Below are positions 13,468 to 24,186 of a stretch of 64,000 nucleotides of DNA, one piece after another. Within the stretch, counting starts at the first letter, position 1. Each line of letters starts with the position of its first letter. A program made the position numbers and the translations under genes. Origin of the DNA: Paramarasmius palmivorus (Eukaryota > Basidiomycota > Agaricomycetes > Agaricales > Marasmiaceae); NCBI GenBank assembly GCA_037176845.1, contig JAYKXP010000036.1:62001-126000 (forward strand). Reading direction: 5' to 3'. The notes beneath the pieces are model-generated. The model did not search any database, had not been told where the DNA came from, and was given only the letters and a program-made list of their open reading frames with translations.

Positions 13468-15268
13468 ATGCTCCTCCTTTACGCTCTCGCTCGACCTATC
13501 TTCTCGAATACGGAGCCCTTGTCAGCGGGTAACTCTACGGTCTTCGATCCTGTTACAGGCGAATGCGACGACATCCATGGATGCAGGACGGCGCCTCAGA
13601 TCCTGTGGAACTGTCTCGGTGATCTTCATTTGTACATGGGTCGCTATTCATCCGAATGTCCCGCATGTCGAGGCGCACCGAGCAGTGGTGTTGTTTTGTA
13701 ATGGCATGCTTATGGCTATTGCAATGCTCGCGCCGGAAATCATTATATTGTGGGCGATAAGGCAGCGGTATTCTGCTAAAGAGATTGCGGAGAAATATAA
13801 GAGTGAGGAATCTGTATTTCATGAGATGTATAGAGATTGAGTCTTTTCCAGGTTACGGCTGGGGGATGGCCCATGGATTCCTAGTGATTATGAGTGGCTT
13901 TGCTCTTTACGATGGGGATGAATTTTACGGATATTTGTGGAACGATGGTGACGAGGTTGGCGAGAAGACATGAAAAAAAAAAATAAGTACCACCAAAAGA
14001 TGCGAGGGGCTATTGCAGAGTTAGAAGCTGAGGTATGTGCCTTTCAGTAGTAGCTACAATACCATATGCAAACAACGTCTGACCTGCAGGATGGGGAAAA
14101 ACCGACAGAACACATCGTAGAAGACTTGCGGGAAGAGACAGATCGAACGCGTTTGATCCCGACTCGTAGACCAGGGAATACTGCAGGCACAGAAAGTCTG
14201 GTCAGTACCCTTCAGTGATTTATTTCGTAGCAAGTCTGATTATCCTGTCAGAATGAGGATTCAATCCTCCTTGAATACCTACTCAAAAACGGACACATCA
14301 GAATCACAGATAATGAAATCATGGACAACCTCAGCCACAGCGACTCCATCACCAAGATTATCGCGGTCATTCAGATCGCGTGGTTTCTACTTCAAGTCGG
14401 AGCTCGTGCAGTGGAGGGATTAGCCATCACCGAACTCGAAATCATCACGGTTGGTTTCGCGGTGTTGAACTTTGGCACATATTTCTTGTGGTGGAATAAA
14501 CCACTTCGAGTTAGGCATCCTGTACGTGTTTACTGGCGCCAGCAGGCACCAGTGTCTGCTGATACAACCCGGAAAGTTAAGCATACAAAAATACGGGACA
14601 GAGTTTGGGCAAATGTCGTCCGATTTTGGACGTCTATCTGGGATGAAATCAAAAAAGTCGGAAAATCAATGGTTGCGCTGTTCAACTTTCTTCGCGTGGA
14701 GGAAGTCGATGACTGGTTGAACCAAGAGATTATTTTGAAGACTGATTGGATAGCATTGCTCCAACTAGTCGGCCTCCCGTTCTTGGTGGTGTGGCGCCTA
14801 ATTATTGCATCTATATTCATAATAGTAGATAGCAACAGCAAGAATGGCATGGCATTCGTCGTCAACTCTTCCAGGCTGAAAGAGGAATCATTCACCCTGT
14901 ACATCCTCGTTTATGGACTCACAACTCTCTTTAGCGCCATCCACTGCATCCCATGGAATTTTCAATTTCCGACACATACGGAACAGTTGCTGTGGCGTAT
15001 TTCGGCTGGTGGACTTGTTGTTTTGCCTATCGGATTGGCTGTTATCCTTGTTATCTTTGGGATTATCATAGCGCTAGTCGAGGACCGGGGTGGAAACACG
15101 GATTTTCTGGGGAATGTGTTCATGGCCTTTGATGCAGTCTTGCTACCCATCGCATACTTCGTCGCCCGAGTTATCCTAATGGTACTCGCTCTCATGGAAC
15201 TACGACATCTTCCACCAAGTGCGTACCAAACTGTGGAATGGACAACTTTCATTCCACACATAGGTTAA
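13468..15268 (+). pseudogene. Array copy E, frameshifted, last exon intact
   Basis: Exon 1 starts MLLLYALARPIFSNTE at 13468. It carries a 2-base deletion near 13615: this copy reads CTGTCTCGGTG where copy G reads CTGTCTCTCGGTG, which breaks the frame in TM1. Exon 2 (GWGMAHGFLVIMSGFALYD, from about 13851) ends early at a TGA after GEKT, next to a run of ten A near 13972. The final exon (about 14253-15268) is fully open, with NLSHSDSITK, EGLAITELEI, FGTYFLWWNKPLR, AIHCIPWNFQF and FIPHIG all present. Two separate lesions make a full product unlikely. The intact 3' exon suggests recent loss or gene conversion from a sister copy. Confidence 0.8.
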
Positions 15269-18002
15269 ATGTGCTTTACTCCTTTTCACTTTCCTCGGTT
15301 CAACTATTTCTATGCATTTTCCCTGCTTTAAATACTTACATATGCACATCCTACGTATTTGTCTCGTCGTCCTGTTCTTATGATCACATACTCGTACACA
15401 ATTATTCTTCTCGTAGTAGTGACCTGGAGTCGCACATCTTGCGTGTATGTTTAGATACTGGAGTCTCTTCTGAATTATTGCATCTTGGCCCGACTTTGTG
15501 TCAGGAAAAATCGGTTGCTTGAGGTTAAACAAAGGTTATACGCAGCGGATATGAAGGCGGCAGGTATCGGCACCTTAACCGTCTCGGTGTGGATAGTCTA
15601 GTCGCTCAGATCATTGAGTGTTTGAAGACGAAGACGAGATCTAAAAACGTTAAGAACGGTGGCCGTGTGAAGTGAGGGGATTTTGCTGTCGCCGTTTGTC
15701 CGAGGATTTTTACAACTTGGAGACCTTGATGTTGGGGTTATAGCTCGTAGTTGGAGGTGGGACTCGAGAGCAGGAACGACGAGGGACCACTATCAGCGAT
15801 AAGACAGACCTTTTTCAGCGCTCGGCCATCCCGGCGTTCGTTGGGAAGTCGGACCGATCGCCGGGTCTTCGATTCCTCGGGGAAGGTTATGGGAAAACAG
15901 GGAGAAGATGAGATTCCCTGGACGACGCTCCGAGCTTCAACACATGAAGAACGGTGGAGCCTGTAGTTCAAGACGACTTCGATCGGCTTGTGCATGAGTA
16001 TTCCAGAAACGAGGAACTCGAAGGGAACAAAGCAAGGTGAGAAGAGATGGGGAAGATGCAAGGAAGGACATTGAATAGTGATAGACGTATTGAAAGTCAG
16101 ATTGACAGTATTGGAAGATGGAGGTCGTCTGACCAGTTGGCCGTGACAATGATCTACGAGAGTATTGGTTTGGCAGAGTGCCTGAAAGATTCGTTGCTTT
16201 GTGGGATGTCGCTCATAGATAGGTTGAACGTGGTGTGGGAGTCGTCGAGGAAGGCGCTGGTCGTGTGCTGGGATCAAGTAAAGGAAAAGAGAACAGGAAT
16301 AGGAAGGTACGGTGACTGGTTAGGCTGTGAGTAACTTGTCTAAGTAACAGACTGAGCTGTTTTATCTGTAGCCAACGTTGCCAAGGGTATGAAGATCCAA
16401 CGTTCCAGCTTGGTTCCAACAGCTACAAGAGATAATCGGAGAATAGTACGGTTGCCCAGCAGGCTCAGGTTCACTTTGCAATTCGAGTGAGTCCCGTTGA
16501 ATGATGCATCCTTCAGACGTGCGCAGATCCTGAATTTTTACGGCAGCGAGAGCCTTCTAGCGGCTATTTCCCACCCGCCACAGAACAGAAGCAAAAGCGC
16601 ACCATGTAAAATACTTCATCCCCTCCATAATTGGCTGCATGGCCGAACTTATTGTCCTCAAAAACACTGAAATTGACACCCAATTTATAGTGGTTTGATG
16701 TGTTTTGGATAATATGGGTGAGTTGGATGTCGGAGTTGGCTCAAGTACTCGCGTCTACATAAGTACATCTTTTTCCTCTGGTAGGTTCTACAAGGTATCT
16801 CACTTTGTGACGAGTTGAACTCGCGAATTATGAGATTCCGAGTCCGGCAGGGTTCTGCGACACTCAAGCGACACGAGTGGGCATAAGTCCTATGCTTTCC
16901 TTGTGTTTTCATCAGTTTCACAGTCAAAGATCAAGATAGCTAGGCTCTCATGTGAAGGTACTCCGTCAGTGAAAATTTCGTTGCAAGTGCACTCACCGTC
17001 GACCGACGCTTCACCTGCACCACCACTGACGGAGTTCATCACCGTGACGTAGGATTGCCTGCCGCACATCAATCCATCACCGCCGCCGTCAGCCTAAATC
17101 GATTCCCAGGGCAGCGTTCAAGTCCTGGAGCACAAAAAATGGCTGTTTTCGTCCTTATATCGAGAAGAAAAGTTGTTGACATTTGGAATAGATACCTTAG
17201 GGAACTGGGAATAATGCCCGTGGTAAGTAAGAGCATATTTTGAGGTGGTTCGAACTGAACAAAATTCTCAAGGAATTCAATCGGCTTAGTCGCGAAAAGT
17301 CTGATGTTGATAGGTGATTGCTTGAGTCAAGGTTCAAATTGCAAAGTGAACCTGAGCCTGCTGGGCAACCGTAGGACACGTCACTGCTGGTGAGTACTAG
17401 TATCAGTAGCCTCAATTCTGGTGCTTTCTAATACGAGTTTTCTTGCACCAGACCTTCAATGGCTAACGACCGTCGATAATGGATCGTGATGCTTGGGTTT
17501 TGCCTTTAGATGGTACTGCAGTCGATATCCCTTCCTCTTCTCGCATCCCAGATGTTCTACCTCCCTTTCTACATGGCCGATATCTCCCTACTACCAACTC
17601 GAAAAACTTCACTTCGTTATTCACCGAGACAGCGCAATAGACACTCGTACCGACGACACCGATCCTCCGTGCGCCATACAGCAGCGAGCTTTCACTACCA
17701 TTCAAGTCCACCTGCATCATCTCCGCAACATACACTCTATCCTCATCCGACTCTGTCCATACCAACCCGTGCACGTATCTCGCCGGCTCATGCAACGAGT
17801 GTCTAGGTAGGGTGCTCTTCATGGGTCTCGTTTGGTACACCCTCATGCGTGTATCGCAATTATGGTTAGAACAGTCTGCTCTTGTCGTCAGGCGACATGT
17901 CAGACGCGTTCTCCAGAGGTTGTGTGGTTGCTGGACGGCAACGTTCTGCCTTCTCAAAGCCCGTGCCCCTTGGCGCAGTAGCATCGAGAGTAGCGTTCGG
18001 GT
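15269..18002. other. Array spacer E-F (left of the copia insertion)
   Basis: No intact gene seen. About 15520-16440 is nearly the same as 55550-56540 downstream of copy G, including the block GGTTATACGCAGCGGATATG, a TTTTTCAGCGCTCGGCCATC block at 15811, and the run ending CCAACGTTGCCAAGG. This shows the unit of duplication is gene plus downstream spacer. The 17500-17990 part resembles 12330-12690 and 52100-52450. Confidence 0.6.
15811..15860 (+). repeat. Conserved spacer block, copy 1 of 3
   Basis: TTTTTCAGCGCTCGGCCATC followed by CCGG is repeated in the spacers after copies E, F and G (here, at 50239 and at 55872), each time followed by an AGTCGGACC block. It lies about 540-660 bases past each stop codon. 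Confidence 0.6.
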
Positions 18003-18320
18003 TGTCAGAGTTTTAGATTGAACTCTGTTTAGCAGCGATAGCGCAGGTAAGCGCGAATAAACGATAGCAGATGACCAGAGGGGTTGAGATAGATGAGTAA
18101 ACCAAGTCTATGTTATTGTAGGATTTTCTGTCTAGCTTTTATACATGAATAGGGGATGAAAGATAAACCTAATAGTACAAGTATAGATGCGTTAGAAATA
18201 ACTGTGGCTTTGTGTGGCTTTCTGTAAGTAAGTGGGTTAGACAAAACGATACGAGCGGGTCAAGAGATATTCTAAAATGTGGCATGCATGTGTAAATATA
18301 AACGTTCTATATTTCCAACA
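18003..18320 (-). repeat. 3' LTR of the copia element
   Basis: A 318-bp direct repeat, TGTCAGAG...TTCCAACA on the plus strand, nearly identical to the right LTR. The tract GAGGGGGAG on the minus strand lies immediately inside it. Confidence 0.95.
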
Positions 18321-18329
18321 CTCCCCCTC
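18321..18329 (-). other. Polypurine tract
   Basis: On the minus strand this reads GAGGGGGAG directly before the 3' LTR, the expected place and composition of the primer for second-strand synthesis. Confidence 0.8.
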
Positions 18330-18364
18330 AAACCTTGGATTATGGAATGATCTGAGGTTTGACT

Positions 18365-19417
18365 CTAATCCAGATTGTCGAAGTATTCTCCGCGAAGGTT
18401 GCGATGTTTGATCCAGCGGAGTCTGGACTCGTTGCGGTTCTTCTTGATGTTCCTGTAATTGCGAGTGTTGTCGTTGTTGGTGTGATTGGATACCCGCGGT
18501 TTCTTTACTGTCCTGGTGCCTGATGATTGTCCTGCGATAATGTCCTTCTTTCCAGTTCGAATAGCCTCCTGGAATCTGACTCTTCTCTGTCCACCTCTAG
18601 CCGATGTATCTCCGTGGTCGATCTGCATCTCATCAATCTTCGTAATGATCTCGTTGATTTTCCGATTGATTGTGCCTAAACCTTTTCCATCTAGATCCAT
18701 CTCGTCGATTCCTTGGGTGACGTTGTCGATATCAGCTTCGAATTTGGATTTTTGCTCCCCCTCGACGAGTGGGATCTGATCCGGTTCTGGTGTGGTAGGA
18801 AGTGATATGAGTGCCGGCATTTCAGGTGAATCGGCTTCGACTAGGCTTGGGAAAGGGTCTCCTGGCTTATGTTCTATAGCCTCCACTGCATAGATACCAT
18901 CTTTCTTCGGTATATCCAAAATGCATTCCCAACCTTTGTGAATCCTGATGTTGTCGCCACTGAAAATCACTTCGTAACCGTCCTCGGTGAGTTTACTGAT
19001 AGATACCAACGTGTGTCTGAATTTCGGGACGAGTAGACAGTCGGCGAGTACGATCGTGTGCCACTGGAAATTGTTGGTGGTGTACACAGTGCAGTTGCCC
19101 TTCTCGACGGCGAATGTGGTTCCTTCAGGTGTTCCAATGGGTCGGTGAGTAATGGACTGGCGTTCGGTGATACCGTTTCGGTAGGGAGTCATGTGTGAGG
19201 ATGCGGCACTGTCGAATACGAATTTGACTACTCCTTCTTCCTCCTCGAACTTCTCTGTAGCCATCTGTGCACTATCCCTCTCTTCCTTAGCTTGTGCCCA
19301 AATATCATTGTAGGCGGCGGCAACATCTACGTGTTCCTTCTTGCCTGGCTCTTCGATCAACCACCTGCTAATGACCTTCTCCCCCATAAAGGTACGATTG
19401 GCACTGTTGTAACACAA
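18365..19417 (-). CDS. copia protease segment (pol remnant)
   Basis: This frame follows the gag ORF directly, in the same reading frame, separated only by a TGA at 19418-19420. The first codon is TTG, so it is probably reached by readthrough or is a piece of a once-continuous gag-pro frame; the first in-frame ATG is at about 19387. The protease core is VFDSAASSHMTPYRNG, where most copia proteases have DSG. It continues with the usual copia strand pattern VVLADCLLVPKFRHTLVSI. The protein then ends in a charged, Asn/Arg-rich tail. Integrase, RT and RNase H are absent. Confidence 0.8.
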   Translation of the reverse strand: MCYNSANRTFMGEKVISRWLIEEPGKKEHVDVAAAYNDIWAQAKEERDSAQMATEKFEEEEGVVKFVFDSAASSHMTPYRNGITERQSITHRPIGTPEGTTFAVEKGNCTVYTTNNFQWHTIVLADCLLVPKFRHTLVSISKLTEDGYEVIFSGDNIRIHKGWECILDIPKKDGIYAVEAIEHKPGDPFPSLVEADSPEMPALISLPTTPEPDQIPLVEGEQKSKFEADIDNVTQGIDEMDLDGKGLGTINRKINEIITKIDEMQIDHGDTSARGGQRRVRFQEAIRTGKKDIIAGQSSGTRTVKKPRVSNHTNNDNTRNYRNIKKNRNESRLRWIKHRNLRGEYFDNLD

Positions 19418-21844
19418 TCAGCATACCCTATGATCGATGGTGACGTGCTCGAATCCTTCGTCCAAGAAGTCACTGACGGTCTGGACTACTCCGATGACGG
19501 TTCGGTCACCAGTCTTGGGTGTGTGGCAAGTACCGGCTTCGCAATTGGGGTCGTAGGTCTGATACCCGACGAAATAGTCATTAACGAGTTCGCCTTTGAG
19601 GGTTCGGTTGATGACTGGGGGGCATGGCCAGGCTTCACTTTCGTAGTAGCCTTTCCAACTGTTCTCGTTGTTGTACATATCGGTTTTAGGAGATGAGGAT
19701 GAGTTTAGAAATGAGGTTGCTTTGACAGCGGTAGATAGGATGAGTACTGGTGATGCTTGTTCTTGATATTCCTCTTTGCTTTTATAGGGGTTTTGCTGGC
19801 AGTCTTGGAACTGTTCTGCTTCGTCTTGTTGAGAATCCACTCGATCTTTTCTGCCTATGATGACTTTGCTGTCAATCGGGGTCTGTAAATCGACCATTGT
19901 GGCCATCGTGGTGTGCATTTCCACGGCCATGTATGCTGTTTCCTCGGATTTCTCTTCAGTTTCCTTGGTTCCGAATTCTTCATCGTAAAACCATTCTTTC
20001 GGTGGATTAAACTGTTCCACTGCTCGGATTTCCCTGGCTAACCATGTGCCTTCTTCCCATATTTCTTCTTCCATGGCTTTAACAGCACTTTCCTTGGTAC
20101 TGCTGGCCTTCTCTTTGCCTTTTCTCCATGATTGGCTATCTTTAGCTGGCTTGGACTTCTCTTTGTCCTCGGAATCATCGTCTGATTTCTTGGATTTCGG
20201 CTTTGAACGACATCCTGCGGCGATATGCCCTTTTCCTTGACATCTGAAGCATGTGATTTCCTTTCGATCTCTATTATCTCCGCCCTGTCGATCATTGAAT
20301 TGTCTCCGGCCTTTTCCTCGGCTATTAAATCCTCGGCCTCTATTATTGGAATGATCTCGGGAATAATGAACTTTTTCCCGTTCTGGATGTTTTCGTAATG
20401 CCTGCCCACTAGCTTCTGCTCGGATTGCAGCGATGAGTGAATCAACTGTCAAATCCTCCTGATTCTGTTTACAAACAGTAACCAGTGCAGTGATTGTTGC
20501 AGTCAGTGAGTTTGGCACTGAAGCTATGAGGGCGTTCTTGAATTGATCATCCGAAACTTTGATCTTCAATCCTTCCAATTCATTTCTGATCTCGAGTAGA
20601 TCATCAATGTGCTTGTTGACCTTGGAAATGTCGGTACAGGTTGCGGTGTAGAGTTTTCGTTCCAAATGTGCTTCCGTAAAAGGATTCTTTGTGTCGTAGT
20701 CCTTCTTTAATCCTTCCCATAGTTTATGAGATAATTCCGTTGACTTGTATCTCCTGAATATCGTATCCGGGAGTTTCCCTATAATGGCATTTAACAGATC
20801 TGTGTCTGCATCTGCCTCCTTGTCGTTGTCCTTTTCTGGTTCATTTTCCAGATATTTCTTGTAACCAACTGATCTGGTAGCTCTTTCTACCCTTGTTGAC
20901 CACATGGACCAATTAGATCCATCATGCTTGAGTTCCGGCACTTTATCGAATGCCTTAATTGCTTTAGATGACATATTGTCTTCTTCTTCATCTGAATCAA
21001 ATGATTCTTCCTTTGGTGGTCTCTTTGGAGATGGTGTTCTCGGTTTGGGTTTGGGACCTATGCTGGGCGATTCTGGTTTATCGTCCTTCTCTTCGTCGGC
21101 AGGTGTTCCTTTGTCTTCTTCAGATACAGGTTTATCAGTATCACCTTCTGATTCCTGTTCTGAGTCTTCTTTATCCTGCTCTTGTTCCTTGTCTAGGTCC
21201 TGTTCTTCTTTATCGGATTCTTCACCAAATCCGTGTTGTTCCTGATCAAACTCTTCACCAAGTTCGATCTCCGCTTCAACAGTTTCTTCCTGTGAAGCTG
21301 GTGTTCCCGCTGGTGGGAATACTAATGGCTGTGGTTCTGGTACTGTTGTTCGTAGGACGTTTCCTCGAACTACTTCTGCGTTGTGATCGTCACAATCCCT
21401 AAAATTTCCAACTAGTAGCGCTTCCTTTGGAGCACTAATTCGATTCCTTCTGTTTGGACACGGTTGCTCTGTGCAAAGATACCACTTTCGTTTGTTGAGA
21501 TCTAAATGGCAATCTCGTAGTTCGTTGACGTTGAACTGGTGTGACCAATTGACACAGATTAGATCTGTTCGGAGTTGTGGTTGTGCAGAAGATGCTGGTG
21601 GCGTGTGCAATCCTCCAACTGGACTCTGTCTCCTAGAAGGTATACGCGATGGATTCCTGGATGGATGTGATGATATGCTCTGTTGCTGTCCTGATGGACT
21701 GCCTGTTCTACTGCCTACTGGTGTAGGTTGCCTGCTAGGATTCCTGCTAGGGTTCCTAGATCCTCGTAATATTTGTTCTGGGTTGAACGTTCCTTGTACT
21801 GGGGTACCGCTTCTGGATTGATAACGGCTACCTCTATCGGACAT
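19418..21844 (-). CDS. gag: copia Gag with CCHC zinc knuckle
   Basis: 808 codons from the ATG at 21844. The first roughly 290 residues are an unusual extension: a Ser/Arg/Pro-rich start, a short Cys-containing segment (LCTEQPCPNRRN) and a very acidic Glu/Asp/Lys/Gln stretch. The recognisable copia-type Gag begins near NMSSKAIKAFDKVPEL and contains the family pattern DGSNWSMWSTRV, LWEGLKKDYDTKNP and the following helical region. A CX2CX4HX4C knuckle (CFRCQGKGHIAAGC) lies at about residue 535 after an Arg/Gly-rich segment. A Lys/Glu-rich tail follows up to the TGA. Confidence 0.88.
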   Translation of the reverse strand: MSDRGSRYQSRSGTPVQGTFNPEQILRGSRNPSRNPSRQPTPVGSRTGSPSGQQQSISSHPSRNPSRIPSRRQSPVGGLHTPPASSAQPQLRTDLICVNWSHQFNVNELRDCHLDLNKRKWYLCTEQPCPNRRNRISAPKEALLVGNFRDCDDHNAEVVRGNVLRTTVPEPQPLVFPPAGTPASQEETVEAEIELGEEFDQEQHGFGEESDKEEQDLDKEQEQDKEDSEQESEGDTDKPVSEEDKGTPADEEKDDKPESPSIGPKPKPRTPSPKRPPKEESFDSDEEEDNMSSKAIKAFDKVPELKHDGSNWSMWSTRVERATRSVGYKKYLENEPEKDNDKEADADTDLLNAIIGKLPDTIFRRYKSTELSHKLWEGLKKDYDTKNPFTEAHLERKLYTATCTDISKVNKHIDDLLEIRNELEGLKIKVSDDQFKNALIASVPNSLTATITALVTVCKQNQEDLTVDSLIAAIRAEASGQALRKHPEREKVHYSRDHSNNRGRGFNSRGKGRRQFNDRQGGDNRDRKEITCFRCQGKGHIAAGCRSKPKSKKSDDDSEDKEKSKPAKDSQSWRKGKEKASSTKESAVKAMEEEIWEEGTWLAREIRAVEQFNPPKEWFYDEEFGTKETEEKSEETAYMAVEMHTTMATMVDLQTPIDSKVIIGRKDRVDSQQDEAEQFQDCQQNPYKSKEEYQEQASPVLILSTAVKATSFLNSSSSPKTDMYNNENSWKGYYESEAWPCPPVINRTLKGELVNDYFVGYQTYDPNCEAGTCHTPKTGDRTVIGVVQTVSDFLDEGFEHVTIDHRVC

Positions 21845-22008
21845 ACACTAGTCCAATAGTCCTTTGCTTTGGGTAGGGGATATTCCGGCGTCCCTGCTCG
21901 CCACTCGATATACGATCTTGGTTCTTGTTCCTTGGGGATATTACGGCGTCCCAAACTCGCCACTATACCAATATGAAATCGGTATTACTCTGGTTCGGCT
22001 AAGGTTTA

Positions 22009-22027
22009 TAGACCGGGGCCCATAACC
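22009..22027 (-). other. Primer-binding site, initiator-Met half-tRNA type
   Basis: On the minus strand the bases directly after the 5' LTR read GGTTATGGGCCCCGGTC. This is complementary to the anticodon stem-loop region of eukaryotic initiator tRNA-Met, the internal (half-tRNA) primer site known for Drosophila copia and relatives, rather than to a tRNA 3' end. Confidence 0.7.
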
Positions 22028-22345
22028 TGTCAGAGTTTTAGATTGAACTCTGTTTAGCAGCGATAGCGCAGGTAAGCGCGAATAAACGATAGCAGATGAC
22101 CAGAGGGGTTGAGATAGATGAGTAAACCAAGTCTATATTATTGTAGGATTTTCTGTCTAGCTTTTATACATGAATAGGGGATGAAAGATAAACCTAATAG
22201 TACAAGTATAGATGCGTTAGAAATAACTGTGGCTTTGTGTGGCTTTCTGTAAGTAAGTGGGTTAGACAAAACGATACGAGCGGGTCAAGAGATATTCTAA
22301 AATGTGGCATGCATGTGTAAATATAAACGTTCTATATTTCCAACA
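22028..22345 (-). repeat. 5' LTR of the copia element
   Basis: A 318-bp repeat, TG...CA, followed by the target duplication CGGGT at 22346-22350. One visible mismatch to the other LTR implies a young insertion. Confidence 0.95.
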
Positions 22346-24186
22346 CGGGTATGAGCAGAATTTTCTCTTTTTAAGACAGATGCTGATTCTTCGTTCAGTA
22401 GATCGAACTTGGACCTTCTGCGAATCAAGATCAGCATATGTTCGTAATCTCAAGCCACCTGGCTTTCATCCTATCGACACAGCCTCGTGGAGAAGCTATT
22501 CATTACCCTAGCCCGGTGCTCTACCTGCGCGTTCGTCTTGGTTTCTCAACCTTCTTCAATGTCTTCCCCGTGTGGCTAACAAGATACCCCGTATGTCTTC
22601 CTTTCGTTGTACACCTGGATAATTCACTAACTATTCGATAGTTCTTCACCTCGTCCCGTGTTGGTACCTACCCAGGCTACGTGGTAACAATAACAGCCAT
22701 CGGCATGCGAAGGGTCATGAAAGGGCCTTGGTCGCTTTGGCTAGCGCCGCAAGGATCTCGATGCACTCCAAGACTCATTCAGTTCACGGGTACTTGTGCA
22801 TAATGGGAAAATGTGGATGGTTTTGCTGACACCGGAGGCTTGTGGTTGGGTTCAAGGCTCTGGGGAAGGCGTAACAGTTGAAGAAGACAGTATACGGAGG
22901 AGGTATATGGACAAGGCATGAAGGTACGTTCGTTTACGGCTAGACGTAGTCCTAAAGGCTGATGGTTGTTGCAGATGAAGAAAGCGCATCCCCTGATATT
23001 CATCCTGTCGATGGTACATCAAAACGTCATACGGCGTTCGTAGTCTTACTCGGCACCGCCGAAGGCATAGAGAAGCACATACTCAGGATATCTCTATGGA
23101 AGGACCCGCCGATATGGTCCCTGAGACCACTCCTTACGCGCATCTCTCGCTATTTTGGGTCTTCGGATGTGACCTAGCACGATCTTCTATAGATGGGGCG
23201 GTTCTTCAGACTTCTACCGCGTCCGGTGCTTCAACGTGTTTGATCATCAAAGGTATGTTTGTTGGTCATGACTAGTGACTGTTGGAGCGTGACTGATGGT
23301 GATACAGGTGGTGATCAACATGTTGTTATGTTGGCTATATTGTATCCGCGTTCAGTTCACAATCTGATCCCTTCGTGTCAGGATAACAAGAGTACAGTGA
23401 ACATTCGGCATATAGTTCTGACCTATTCACCTATATTATCCTTTCAATCGAGCGGTATCTACTATCTTCAATGCCGATTTCATTCGCGGAGTGCTTCTAT
23501 TGGCGGGAGCTCGTTGATCTCCACTAGCTACGATGTTGCACATTTAGTCGTCTATGAGTACCATTCCTTGTCTTCTGTCGTCATTGCAAAGCAATCGAGA
23601 AGCCGTCCTTTGCCGCGTTTTCTTGAACGAGCATTGAAATATTGACAGTTGACAGCTAGAATGGCGTGTTGATGTTAAAGGATGAGCTGCAAGGTATGAA
23701 GGGCGCAGGTCTCCACACACGACTTCCCGATCTACGCGTGTTAGCGATGCGGCTGGTGACCGGCGGATATTGCTAAAGTGAGCCTCGGTGGGTGTGCATC
23801 ACCTTCTCATGCAATGAGTTAATGCTGCTAGTTCACAGGTTGATATTGTCTAGCACCCTGTACTAGAACGACAACGTTTGCTGTCTTGGACCATCGAAAT
23901 GTACACGTTCTGAATGTGCGTACGTCCAATGCATGTCTTATAAATCACGGAGTCTGAATCACATTTCCATTGAAGGTGTTTGCTCAGTCCTGTTGGATCT
24001 TCAGCGCTGTTTTTAGAAGCTCCATTTGCCTCCACGCCGTAGTAACTGCTGCATTCGATCTTTCGTGGTAAGATGCGGGCTCAGACAATACATCGGCCTT
24101 CCAAAAAGCATGTACCACGCATGTACAGGGTTCGGGATGCTTGAAATATACTCCATTTGCACCAGTAATTTGTCTTCCCCCTCAAG
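22346..24186. other. Array spacer (right of the copia insertion) and 5' flank of copy F
   Basis: No gene supported. Parts resemble the spacer before copy D: the phrase CTGTCGTCATTGCAAA is found near 8209 and 23576, each followed by a related 150-base stretch. The last 150 bases resemble the 5' flanks of copies E and G. Confidence 0.5.

Larger units (their letters stand above)
18003..22345 (-). mobile_element. Ty1/copia LTR element carrying gag and protease only
   Basis: Two 318-bp LTRs (18003-18320 and 22028-22345) both begin TG and end CA and differ at one position that I could find (about 18112 versus 22137). A 5-bp target duplication CGGGT flanks the element (17998-18002 and 22346-22350). 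Coding is on the minus strand, so the right LTR is the 5' one. The interior, about 3.7 kb, encodes a long gag and a protease segment but no integrase, reverse transcriptase or RNase H. It therefore looks like a non-autonomous element that moved recently with enzymes supplied in trans. It lies in the spacer between copies E and F. Confidence 0.92.

Noticed and set aside
18003..18040. LTR start (CAGAGTT...AGATTGAACTCTG) as a seventh member of the TGAAT-loop hairpins
   Set aside because: It can form a 7-bp stem and shares GATTGAA, but lacks the inner GAY/RTC pair and the TGAAT loop.
20904..21821. Plus-strand Ser/Leu-rich frames inside the copia element
   Set aside because: Antisense shadows of the acidic Gag segment.
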